Assembly (NCBI RefSeq): GCF_963675165.1
Contig: NC_087385.1
Coordinates: 780,001-844,000 of the forward strand
Direction of reading: 5' to 3'
Length of the DNA stretch: 64,000 bases
From: Halichondria panicea
Taxonomy: Eukaryota; Porifera; Demospongiae; Suberitida; Halichondriidae
The position numbers were made by a program, and so were the translations under genes. The notes below the pieces were generated by a model that saw only the letters and a program-made list of their open reading frames with translations, did not search any database and was not told where the DNA came from. Shown here piece by piece: positions 24,376-35,525 of the stretch. Each line of letters begins with the position of its first letter. The stretch's first letter is position 1.

Positions 24376-24678
24376 ACACAATGATAAATACACACACTGT
24401 CATGAGCAATCTTTACACATTGTACGACATGCTCTGCAACTAGACTAGACCTAGACCTATAATATTGCCCATTGACAGGCCTATGGGTATAAGCTGTATG
24501 TGCAATATTCCTAGTATTCCTAGTTACACTCACCTACTCCTGCAGCGCTAGACAACCTTCAGATCTCTACACCTCCTCCAGCTAGCCATTTTGCAATTTG
24601 GGAGTGGGCTCCTCATAACTGCAATAGTGGGGGCGTGGCTGGTATGCAAGATCAACAGAACTCCAACAACAATAGCAG
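24376..24678. promoter_or_regulatory. Left half of the M1/K3 head-to-head promoter block
   Basis: Matches 2,713-3,020 and 56,966-57,270. The block stops at CAGCTCTCTG (24,676-24,685), where the large transposon begins, and resumes at 35,266. Confidence 0.6.
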
Positions 24679-24685
24679 CTCTCTG

Positions 24686-24820
24686 GAGTTATTACACTTT
24701 CCAGATTGTGGCAATGGACTCTGATGAATGGACCAACGGTAGATTACGTCATGAGGAGGCTGAGAGCCTGCAGGTGGGTGGGGCTCACACACACAAGCCC
24801 CATGCAGTATGCACACGTAC
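24686..24820 (+). repeat. Left terminal inverted repeat of the KDZ element
   Basis: Runs from GAGTTATTACAC to the GGGCTCACACACACAAGC region. Apart from small gaps it complements 34,920-35,033 (plus 35,262-35,265). Confidence 0.85.
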
Positions 24821-25039
24821 ACAGTACAGTGCTAGACGCTCAAGTATCCACTGCAGCATGTAGACTAGATCTACTGTTGATTGAAGCATAGATAGTAGAA
24901 GAAGTAAGGGAGTAATCTCTCGAAACATGTCTGTCGATTCCTCTACTATATATCTATAATTGAAGCAACAATTTAAGAAAGGTATGGAACAGCTGGTCCA
25001 GGTCTCCTTGGTGTCGTCCTTTCACTCCCTACACAAAGT

Positions 25040-26700
25040 ACAAGTGTTTAAACATTCTCGGTATGGCTCCGTTGGTATCAGGTAAACCTGAAAATGCATT
25101 CGTTGGTCCATTAAAGTTCCTATTTCAGTGGGTGGACCAACGGGCTGGATAACAAGCAAGAAAATACATTGTACTTTGCATGCATTCTTTTTTATAGCCG
25201 TATCCGAGCTCATTTAAAAGCTTGGTGTCTTCGTTGGCATCAGGAAAACCTGCTCGTTAGTCCATACAGGAGGCCGTTTCTGGAAACTAGGTGGACCAAC
25301 GGCCTGGACGACAAGTAAAAAAATAGTTCACGCACTTTGAATGCATGCACTTTGAATGCATTCTGTGTTCCCCAGTTTGGTGTGATTATGAGCTCATTTC
25401 AAAGCTTGGTGTCTCCGTTGGCATCATTATAAACTGGAAATCCTGCTTGTTGGTCTATGAGGTTTCCTGTTTCTGGAAACTGGATGGACCAACGGCCTGG
25501 ACGACAAGTAAAAAAATAGTTCGCGCACTTTGAATGTATTCTTTTAATGTGTTCTCCAGTTTGGTGTGATTATGAGCTCATTTCAAAGCTTGGTGTCTCC
25601 GTTGGCATCATTATAAACTGGAAATCCTGCTTGTTGGTCTATGAGGTTTCCTGTTTCTGGAAACTGGATAGACCAACGGCCTGGACGACAAGTAAAACAA
25701 TAGTTCGCGCACTTTGAATGTATTCTTTTAATATGTTCTCCAGTTTGGTGTGATTATGAGCTCATTTCAAAGCTTGGTGTCTCCGTTGCATCATTATAAA
25801 CTGGAAATCCTGCTTGTTGGTCTATGAGGTTTCCTGTTTCTGGAAACTGGATGGACCAACGGCCTGGACGACAAGTAAAAAAATAGTTCGCACACTTAGA
25901 ATGTATTCTTCTTAATGTGTTCTCCAGTTTGGTGTGAGCAAGCTTGCATGGTGTCTCCGTTGGCATCATTAAACTGGAAAACCTGCTCGTTGATCCATAT
26001 AAGGTTTCATGTTTCTGGAAACTGGGTGGACAATTAATGGCCTGAACGACAAGTAAGAAAATAGTTCACGCACTTTCTTTTAATGTGTTCCAGGTTGGTG
26101 TGAGCTTCAAAGCTTGCATGGTGTCTCCGTTGGCATCTTTAAACTAGAAAACCTGCTCGTTGGTCCATAAGATGTCCTGCTTCTGGAAACTAGGTGGACC
26201 AACGGCCTGGACGACAAGTAAGAAATAGTTCACGCAGCTTGAATGCAATGTGTTCCAGGTTGGTGTCAGCTCATTTCAAAGCTTAGTGTCTCTTGTTTGC
26301 ATCAATTAAGGAAACTAGGTGGACCAACGGCCTGGACGACAAGTAAGAAAATAGTTCACGCAGCTTGAGCATTCTTTTAATGTGTTCCTGCATAGTTGGT
26401 TGTCAGAGCTTGGTGGCTCTCCGTTGGCATCATGCAGTTATACTAATAAACCTGGACGTTGGCCCATAACCTTTTCTGTTTTGGAAACTGGGTGGACCAA
26501 CGGCCTGGACGACACTGACAGGTAAGAAAATAGTTCATGCAGCTTAGCTTGCATTCATTCTTTTATAGGTGGGTATCAGCTCATTTCAAATGCTGCATGC
26601 ATGGTGGCTTTGTTGGAAACTCGAAAACCTGTTTCCTGCATGGTCTATCAGAATATCATATCCAGCCGGAAATTGGATAGACAACAGCCTATACGACAGG
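25040..26700 (+). repeat. Left subterminal tandem repeats (about 10 units)
   Basis: Units of about 120-190 bp, decaying inward. Each has AAGCTTGGTGTCTCCGTTGG, then a CTGCTTGTTGGTCTAT block, then TTTCTGGAAACTGG(A/G)TGGACC followed by AACGGCCTGGACGACAAGTA, then AAATAGTTC(G/A)CGCA. Most units contain (C/T)GTTGGTC(C/T)A and the complementary TGGACCAACG, so they can form a hairpin. The TGGACCAACG core is also in the terminal repeats. A transposase-binding role is inferred. Confidence 0.8.
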
Positions 26701-27030
26701 TAAGGTAATAAGTAACACACGACAGTCTGGTATGTACACTTTTACAGCTGTGATGATCACAATGATATCGACTAATTCAAGTCTATAATTATTAATTTTG
26801 TTTACACAATTTGTCAGACTACTGTCGTAAAAACTCACCATACAGCTGCATCTACAGACTCTATTATACATCAGACTGAATGAAAGCCTCACTGCGACTC
26901 TGTATGCTGAAATCTACAATGACATTAAGGATTCTGTTTCCGTGTAGAGTAAGGTATAAGTTGTCACACTGAATTCACTTTCATATTGTGTTTATGAGAA
27001 TTTCATTGTTCCAACGTATACATCATATAG

Positions 27031-28087
27031 AGGCTGGCACGGGATTCTTGTTGCTGTCAATCTCCCAAAGAAAACGTATGTTATTATGCATGTGATTGAG
27101 TTTCTGGAGTCTAATTCGACCAGTACCCATACATGCATGTGAGCTCCTCATGGATGCATTATATTGTGTGATAGGATTACATGTTTTGTTGGTCTGTCAA
27201 AAAGGTTATTACTAATGTGAGTACAATTTTCCTTTTCTGTAGTGTCTATGTTCTTGACTCCCAGTCGCCAATTCTCTCACCTTTTACTGAGCAGGCAACA
27301 TGCATGCACAAGACATTAATCAATTCTTAAGCATGTGCATTCGATCACCTGCAAAGATGGATATACAGTGTGTGAAGGTATATAATTTATAATAATTTAT
27401 AGAGTGCACATGCATGGGGTAATCATAAAAGTTAAATCATTGACTTGCTTAGTTGCCCCAAATGCAATTTTTTTTGTCTTCTTGGATACTCCACGCACTC
27501 CTTAATTGTTTCGTGATGGATTTTATTTCACGAATGTTTATTGTATTAGGTGGCCGCTCAGGATGGAGTTGAATGTGGCATTCATGTGATACACAATAAT
27601 TATTATGACAATGGTCAAGGTACGTGATGGTATATGTAAAAGCATTTGTGAGTATTTACACTAACACAATTGATCAGTTTTCTGGACTACCTGCATCAAA
27701 GCACCTGCAAAAGTCTGTAAACACTGCTGAATTACGTGGATTGATCCTGTTATCATGCTACTCCACTCAACAAAGGTAAAAAAAATGATTTTGGCTACTC
27801 CCTCATGCATGTGTACCTATATACTGCAGCCAAAAGACATCTCACGGCGTCAGAAGGAGTAAAAGGGTTGCTAATACAGATCTGCAGGTGAGTACACCAC
27901 ACTGACACGCACTCATGATTGTGTTCATGCATTCACAAACGTTGATTGCTATGTACTTGTATAATGTGTATATGAGCATGCTTCAATGCATGCTGGTATA
28001 TAAACTATACCGACATTGTCTACTATGCAATAGACTGATGATGATGCCAGTGTATCTGTTAAGAAGACAGCAAAATCGAAGCCTTAA
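27031..28087 (+). CDS. Ulp1-like (C48) cysteine protease carried by the transposon
   Basis: Exon pieces carry the catalytic pattern of SUMO/Ulp1-type proteases. The His region is GWHGILVAVNLPKKT (from 27,031). Next, across an intron, comes the Asp strand VYVLDSQSPIL (27,242). Then VAAQDGVECGIHVIHNNYY (27,550-27,606) has the Gln and the Cys nucleophile in the Q-x5-C order. Downstream exons give an open Leu-rich segment (SKHLQKSVNTAELRGLILL, about 27,690) and a short basic tail ending KTAKSKP. A possible upstream exon ends at 26,699 (GNWIDNSLYDR, reminiscent of the family's WLND strand). A frame change seems needed near 27,300, so it may be damaged. Its likely role is cleaving SUMO-like modifiers during transposition, which is inference. 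Confidence 0.65.
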
Positions 28088-28379
28088 CTGCTATTTTTAC
28101 TTAACATTAATTGTATAGCTTGTAGTATAGATCAGAATGTTTATTTTTTATTGTATATAATTATGTGCAATAATATAGTTACTAGTTTCCCTCATATAGT
28201 TTTTCATCTGTTATTCCCCCATGCATATAATATGATTGTGTTGTGTGTAATTTCTTCAGTCACCCCTTATTGTAACGCATGCATGATAAGTCAGAACAAG
28301 TGACGCCACAATTTTAAATTCATGGTTGTAAAAACAAAAAGTGCATGACAAGACCATCATGCATGTGAGTACATTATAC

Positions 28380-31300
28380 TTATAGTTTTTTCTGATTGTG
28401 ATACCATAAATAAAATCCACAATGTGTGAGGAAATTTCTTTTATTCATATACGACAGTGACGATTTGATTCTCTTCAAGCATGAATTGCTTTGCTCTACC
28501 ATCTGGCTGTTCAAGGCATCATATTGTCTATAGGTGCTCATTTTGTAAGCAACACTGCATCCTGTATGATATATAAGTGCATGGTAATTAAAATCATAAT
28601 TATACTTAACATACAATTATTATATACCTGAATGATTTGGCCAATGGAAACGATCTACTAGACCTAGAAACCGACTGTGCCTGAAAAAGGGGGGCTCTCT
28701 AGTATTGGTGCAGGTTGCAACTATTGTCGTATATGATGACTTCAGGTGCTGCAGATACAAGGGCATATAATTATATTATGCAATTGCATGCCGGAAGAGT
28801 TCAAAAATAATCATCCCGATATATATAGCATTTATACCTGATGAGAATCGTTCATATAAGATAGTGAAGGAATGTTGGGGGATTCCTGAACTTCCATCAG
28901 TTGGAATCCATAGCAAATTCCTATACAATATTGATGCAAATTAATGTACCATAATTATTACTAGAATGTTTTGCGAGCATCAAACATTTGCGAATTTTGC
29001 GAGGGTTGATCAATAAAATCCGCAAAACCTAAATTATTACTAGTAAATACTTGCCAGAACACAATAGTTAGATCGCAAAGGGTCAAATTTTCTGCTGATT
29101 TGGCTCATTCGCAAAGGTTTTTCACCTGCAAAATATTCTAGTAATACGGTAGAGGCGTAATAATTATAATTATCATGCATGCAGCATTACCATGCATGCT
29201 GACAATACAGAGTAAATATCCCCGGTAGCAGTGATGGATGTCTTGAGCTTTTTTTTGTACATACAGAGGATTTAGAACTGTCAGCCTTATAAATCTTTCG
29301 TTTTCTTAGTGAAGGAAGCTTTGGAAAGTACGATATCATATCATCATCATTAATGTCAGTGTGGTCACCAGTACTAGACTCTGTGAAGTCTTGCGTAAAT
29401 GGGGCTAATGATAATTCCACAAGCCTTTTTAGTATAGGCTGCAATGCTTCAGTGGGGTAAGAAGGAAGACATTCAATTAAAGTGAACAGTACTGGAGCTT
29501 CCTTTTGTAGAAAGGCCATCTTTTTTGCATTTGACTTCAAGGAGCCAGAAGACTCCATTTCCTTTAGCATTTTGTGCACTTCTTCTGTAGGTGGTACCAA
29601 AGCACACACAGGTGATGCTGAACTGAGAGCTTGCAGTAAATTAATCCAGTGCTTGCAACAGGAGACAGCTGTATCAGCCTCGTTGACTTCTTTAGCTATT
29701 GTGGTGATAAGTTTGACCAAACTTGGTGCGTGCAAATGTAGTAATTCTAGAAGAGAAGTGAATTCATGCTGGCTTATACACTTCTTTGTAGTAAACATCT
29801 TCAGCTGCATGCGTGCGTGTTGTCTTGTTGTTGATGTATATCCGATCATGGAAACTAGTGTTGAAAGAAAATAAATACAGTAACTTTTCAGCTGTCCGCA
29901 TGATCCTAAACTTATCACAACAATAATTGCTGAATAAATAAAACAGCTTTCGCCACACTGTATATGATTACTATGATGAGAGGCACCTTCTACAAATGGA
30001 TTCAAGTTTTGAATAAATCTGTGCATGCATGCTTGGCAAGGTATTTATTTTGTCTTAGCTCAGGGAGGACTATCATTATATATATAATCATTATATACAG
30101 TGGTTGATTACATGGGAAAATTTGCACTTATCTTCCAGTACAGCTGATAGGGGATGAGGTTTTATGAACTCCAGAACCGTTGAGTTGGGACTTCCAGGGC
30201 ATAAGGTCTTTTCTGAATGCTAAACAAGTAGCATCCATGACAACAATGGGTGGACAATCTCCACACGCAGTGCACTGAAATCCTACTTGATAATCAATGT
30301 CTAACAGGTCAAGAAAGGCATACCACGACAACCGATAGTGATTGTATGTAAACATATACTTATTAAACTGATCGCCGAATCCTGCATCTTCATGGTTTTT
30401 AACCAACACACAATACTGGGTATATATAGTTGTTCTGAAGAGGAAATGTATCGTTAATAGTCAAAGTGCACACACATGCAACATTAATTACCTTCCCAAA
30501 AGGAATTGATGCATAAAACCTCGCAGAACTTCATAGGATACCAGGAACTTGCCCATAGTCACTAATTCTACTAGTTGGCCATCAAATTCTTTACGTTTCT
30601 TACATCCTGAGCAATACCTAACATGCACTGTTTGGTCAATAATAATTGTTATGGATTTATACTTCTAAAGCCACCTACCATTCGCATTGATAACTGTATT
30701 GAGCAGTATAATTTTGCTCCGTACAGATTCCTGCTTGTCTTCTTCATCTCGTGTAAGCGTACTGCACACTTTACAATATGTGTCGACTGAGCCCAAAATA
30801 GAAGTGTTGTTTACAATGTTGAAGCGATCAGCTACAGTACATGCCAGTTGTTGAGACAATTCACTTGATAAATTGAACGGTATATACTGCTTGATGAAAT
30901 TAAGGGACCGATACTGATGCACATGCACTTGTCTATTCTGCTGCACACTAGACAGATCTTTTGCAATTTTATTGAGGCAGTCATGTTTACCCTCATCCGG
31001 GCTATTCAATGCTTTCTCGACAATGTCCACATGTGAACTGTGCTGTTTATTGTACTTGCATGTATAACAGTACAGACTCCTTAATTGTTTATCATCAATA
31101 CGAACTTGTACAACACCATGGCCACTATATCAGCTCTTGTACATACCGCCTGCCACCGCCTGCCCAATAGAGCATACAACCTGTAAATCATTATAATTAT
31201 ATAGTTGTGATTGGAGACGTACATGCATGCACAGTAGTGTCCAACTTACCTCTGTGCCAACATTTATACTGTAGGAGGTGTCCTCCTTGTGAGGTTCGAT

Positions 31301-32133
31301 ATATTCAAAGTATACGAATGATCTGAATGGGTATGAGGATAAATCATAAATATTAGCTGTGCATGCACTTTTAGAAGACATGTACCTGATAATTCTTGAG
31401 CTGATGTAATGTTGTGAATATTGTCAGTCTCTTGGATAATCAGTCTAGTTGGTTCGATGTGGATACATTCAGAGCCAACAATGCTTGTGAATGCATCATA
31501 TGTGGAATCAACCGAAGTGGAGCAGCTATTTAGTAAGTGGCCACGTGCACTATCACAACTGCACCAGTATACCCACTGTATACCATCACTGAAGTGCAAC
31601 CCACAGCGTGAGACGAAAAGAAACTCCATGCTCAGTGAAGTTAACCGATTAGCCGCGGTTGACGCAAATTTGCGTCATTAAGGAGATCAACAGACCAACC
31701 TACATGAATATAATTATACTTCATCTCTCTATAATTTTTATAATATTATATGCATGCAATTATACGCACGAAAAAGATAATATACTTACATTCAAAGAGG
31801 AATCGATTCTATTGATTCCCTGTATAACAAACGACCGGAGAGAGTTGTCCAATGAGTTGAAAGCACGCTGTTCATGTACACTGATGAGATATGCAGACAG
31901 CAATGGCACTGGAATTCCAGACGGCTTTGTTTCTGACTTTGAAACATTATCCTGCAATGGCATGATTGTAGAGATCTAATGTTTGAGTTTGTACAATTAC
32001 CTGTACTTTGTATCCGGCTTGACTTAGTGTCATATCATCAAAAGGCTCATTATATGGCCCTCTTGGTCACTCCTGAATTGAGTTGACACGATTCCCTTTC
32101 CCTGAACAACTCGGTGCATTTTCTTGATCTGAC
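28380..32133 (-). CDS. KDZ-superfamily transposase (multi-exon, damaged)
   Basis: Minus-strand exons read in order. An N-terminal part (31,963-31,790) is followed by a SWIM-like Zn region with WCSC...ECIHI (31,630-31,390). A second Cys/His cluster, LYCYTC...HSSHVDIV, begins near 31,100 and is followed by TYCKVC. A YCSGCKKRKEFDGQLVEL exon lies near 30,600. The exon 30,430-30,130 has CTACGDCPPIVVMDATCLAF (first catalytic Asp). A long helical exon (29,810-29,187) ends PGIFTLYCQHA. Next come GICYGFQLMEVQESP (28,900), VIIYDNSCNLHQY (second Asp), DRFHWPNHS and LNSQMVEQSNSCLKRIK (catalytic Glu, 28,520). These are the conserved blocks of KDZ transposases. A short deletion after LHQY puts a stop at 28,699-28,701, and the N-terminal exons also need frame changes near 32,030 and 31,660. 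The copy is probably no longer active. Confidence 0.8.
28947..29151. mobile_element. TACC..GGTA MITE nested in a transposase intron
   Basis: Starts TACCATAATTATTACTAGAA and ends TTCTAGTAATACGGTA; inverted ends include TTTTGCGAG / CGCAAA. About 205 bp. It lies between the PGIFTLYCQHA and GICYGF exons. Confidence 0.6.
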
Positions 32134-32139
32134 CTACAA

Positions 32140-33600
32140 ATTGAACGATATAATACACACTTGGGATTAATTTACTTCTTCGTGATCACTTAGCAATAGG
32201 TTGTGGATGGTACCGTATATTGGAGGATAGTTCTTTCTATTGCAAACTGCGAATGCATAATTCGCAATCGAAATAAACGCAAAGAAAGAGCATGCGCATG
32301 CATTTCGCAATAGCAATCAGGCTTGTACATCAATATCGAATACCCCGCATTCATACCCATATAGATTTATACTAATTATGCTTTAATACTCTTACTATAG
32401 GGTAGTGTTTCCTCTTCTTCTTTAACTTGTTTGAGCAAAATGAATATTTATCTTCGTTAGCCTCTCGAATCTGTTTCCATGAGTGGCTTATAACTGGATC
32501 ATATATAGGCCTTCTATAATTGATGACGTGTTTTATTGCCACGAGCTAGTGCATTTGTACATAGCACATGCACAATGATAGCTATACATTATTATAGTGA
32601 CTCACTACATCAGTGTTGCAGATGTTGCATGAATGAATAGGAATCACCCATGCAGTGATACCCAACCAATTATACTGATTACTCATATACATGTCATTGG
32701 ATACAATATAATATATAAATTATATATAGATATACATGGGTATATATAATATACCCATGCACGGCAAATATCGTCATGGTCAATGTTGCTAGATTAAGAA
32801 ACCGATTCTGGATCATGGGCCTTCTATAATGATGACGATATGATTGATGGATGTTATAGAGGTCCGGGATAATTATATTTATTGTTCACCCAAAAATAGC
32901 AATATAATTATATAGATAGGAGAAGTATCAATTTCAGCCCCACTACGCCCCGTGTACGTATGTCGGGGTTTAGTGTGGATTTGCATGATCAATATCCTGG
33001 GAGCCTGGGTGAAATCAAATTGCCTCTTTCCCTCCCATATACCCCCACTTCATAACCTCGGGATTTGACTATACACGCGTGCATGTGCTATACACTTCTC
33101 TCCATGGATATTGCTGTTGTAAGTTTGTATACTAAGGAACTCAAATTCTCACCCTATATCCCGCACCTCAGGGTTACCAAAACCCCACTATGTCCTACAG
33201 GGGGAGGGCAGTGGGGACTGACATGGATCGGTGCATAATTCACTTGTGCATGGTATCACTATTTTTTATATATAGATCTAGACTGAGGCTCAGTATCACT
33301 GTTGCTCACCGAGAATTCAAAGTCATCTTGTTCATTGCCTGTGGCAGCCTGCTCTTCATTAGAATCAGTCATTATACAGCCTAAGTCTAGATCTATAGAA
33401 TTAACAGAAAGATCAGAGTTCATTAGATGTCATAATCGGCACCGCAGCCAGGTTTAAATCAACCACATCAAATAGCAAAGTTTATGCAACAACACCCACA
33501 CACACATATTCAAAAGATGTGATGTCTAACCACAGGATGTCAGGTCCCACACTGAGGCAGCATGCACTGTATGTAATAGTAGTCAACAACTGGAGAAACA
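32140..33600. other. Transposon interior without a recognised gene
   Basis: AT-rich. No convincing exon upstream of the transposase N-terminus. A transposase promoter would be expected here. Scattered (TA)n lies at 32,700-32,750. Confidence 0.4.
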
Positions 33601-33609
33601 TAATTATTT

Positions 33610-34640
33610 TCTTACCTGCATGGATTGGTCCATCGAATTTCCAGGAATAATTTTTATGATATACTTATACGATGGGGCCCCATGCAGTTATCTCGTTTAA
33701 TTGATGCCAATGGAGCCACCAAACTTGGAAAGTTGAAACCAACACAATAAATGCAAGCTGCATAAAAACTCTTTTCTTACCCCTGTTGTCTGTTGGTCTA
33801 CCCAATTTCTAGAAACTGGAAACTTTAATAGATCAACAAGCAGGTTTTCAATGCTAAAGGAGCCACCAAACATTGAAATGAGTATACATGAAATCAAGCT
33901 GCGTGAACTATTTCTTGCTTGTCGTCCAAGGACGTTGGTCCATCCAGTTTCCATAAACAGGTAACCTTATGGACCAACGAGCAGGTTTTCCAGTTTAATG
34001 ATGCCAAAGGAGACACCAAGCTTTGAAATGAGCTCAAACACATTAAATTATGCATTCAAGCTGCGCGAACTATTTTCTCACTTGTCGTTCAGGTCGTTGG
34101 TCCACCTAGTTTCCAGAAATAGGAAACCTTATGGACCAACAAGCAGGTTTTGATGCCAACGGAGATACTAAGCTTTGAAACGAGCTGACACCAATCTGAT
34201 ACCAACATGGAACACATTAAATAATGCATTCAAGCTGCGTGAACTATTTTCTTACTTGTCGTCCAGGCCGTTGGTCCACCTAATTTCCAGAAAAAGGAAA
34301 CCTTATGGACCAACAAGCAAGTTTTCTTTTAATTGATGCCAATGGAGACACTAAACTTTGAAAAATGAGCTGTGACACCAGCCTGGAACACATTATTCAA
34401 GCTGTGCGACTATTTTCTTACTTGCCGTCCAGGTCGTTGGTCCACCTAGTTTCCAGAAACAGCCTCTTATGGACCAACAAGCAGGTTTTCCTGATGTCAA
34501 CGAACCCCTGCAAGCTTTGAAATGAGCTGCCCACCTAGAACACTTTATGCAAGCTGGGTGAATTCTTTTACCAGTCGTCCAGGCAGTTGGTCCATGCACC
34601 TAATTTTAATAGGCCCCTTAATGGACCAACCAGCAGGTTT
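33610..34640 (-). repeat. Right subterminal repeats (about 7 units, inverted)
   Basis: Units read as the complement of the left array: CTTACTTGTCGTCCAGGCCG, TTGGTCCACCTA(G/A)TTTCCAG, CTTATGGACCAACAAGCAGG, then CCAA(C/A/T)GGAGA(C/T)AC and AAGCTTTGAAATGAGCT. Units nearer the right end are shorter and more degraded. Confidence 0.8.
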
Positions 34641-35033
34641 TAATGATGCCTGGAGCAATCAAGCAAGTGTAACATGCAACACTGTTTGCTGTAGATCCTG
34701 TGAACAGAAGTTTGCAATGAAACGGATAAAGAAACTGGCAAACTGTAGGGCAACCCGGTAAAACCAGACATGCATTAAAAATTAAAATGTGCATGCAGCT
34801 TTCCATATCCTTTTGCTTCAAGACATAGTACATGCTGCAGGGGGTACTTTATATAACCATATTTCTGTGCTCTATTATCTATGATATAACTAGTCTATAT
34901 ATCTCTAGTTAGCTGTGTGTGGTATCAGCTTGTTGTGTGAGCCCCACCCACCATGCAAGCTCTCAAGCCTCTATGACGTAATCTACCGTTGGTCCATTTA
35001 TCAGAGTCCATTGCCACATTCTGGAAAGTGTAA

Positions 35034-35261
35034 TACCGTATAGCGCGAAATTTTCGAGGCACTTATATTTCGTGGATTAGCCTCTAAAAGCTATTTCGTT
35101 GCACAATGTTCGCGGAATGACTGCTTACCGGAAGCCACGCCTTTAAATCTATGCATGCTATAGCAGGTAATTCAATTTTCGTGGACTTAATTTTCGTGTA
35201 GGATTCTAACCCACGAAATCCGCGAAAATTAAGCCCCTCGAAAATTTCGCGCTATACGGTA
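35034..35261. mobile_element. TACCGTATAGCG MITE nested in the transposon's right tip
   Basis: Perfect long ends: TACCGTATAGCGCGAAATTT and the complementary right end ...CGCGCTATACGGTA. 228 bp with TA at both borders. It lies 4 bp inside the outer end of the KDZ element, so it inserted after the transposon. Confidence 0.85.
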
Positions 35262-35272
35262 CCTCCTCTCTG

Positions 35273-35431
35273 ATATCTCTGAGGGAGTGTTCTACTGTCC
35301 ATGACTTGTAAGTTGAAATGCTGTGTCTCATTGCTGCTATAGATATACAGAGTTCATGTCAGTCATGTGATGGTTGTTGATCTGGTTAGGTCCTATAGCT
35401 AGCATGCATAATCTCAGTCCAGGCTCAACCA

Positions 35432-35486
<55 letters not shown>

Positions 35487-35522
35487 TGGCATAAATACTG
35501 TCTCATGATCACTCCTGTGCAG
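35273..35522 (+). promoter_or_regulatory. Right half of the M1/K3 promoter block and K3 leader
   Basis: Continues the block interrupted at 24,685, with the leader exon ending ATGACTT|GTAAG near 35,310 and a long (GT)n at 35,433-35,484 before the acceptor. K3 is now cut off by 10.6 kb from the part of the block that abuts the other copies. Confidence 0.6.
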
Positions 35523-35525
35523 GTA

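Larger units (their letters stand above)
24686..35265. mobile_element. 10.6-kb KDZ-like DNA transposon with Ulp1 protease gene
   Basis: The left end GAGTTATTACACTTTCCAGA and the right end (complement GAGGTATTACACTTTCCAGA, interrupted by a nested MITE) begin inverted repeats of about 115 bp. Both hold GGCAATGGACTCTGAT, TGGACCAACGGTAGATTACG and GGTGGGTGGGGCTCACAC. The flanks are CTCTCTG on both sides (24,679-24,685 and 35,266-35,272), a 7-8 bp target duplication. K1, K2 and K5 show the empty site GCAGCTCTCTGATATCTCTG. Inside are inverted subterminal repeat arrays, a plus-strand Ulp1-like protease and a convergent minus-strand KDZ transposase. Membership in the Kyakuja-Dileera-Zisupton superfamily rests on the transposase motifs. 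Confidence 0.85.

Noticed and set aside
25040-26700. CRISPR-like spaced repeats
   Set aside because: Units are 120-190 bp, imperfect, and mirrored at the other end of a transposon; this is subterminal transposon repeat in a eukaryote.
29482-29874. 130-residue plus-strand frame inside the transposon
   Set aside because: Antisense to the long helical exon of the transposase, which has family motifs and fits the exon chain.
32215-32260. Possible further TACCGTA MITE starting ACCGTATATTGGAGG
   Set aside because: No matching inverted end was found nearby.
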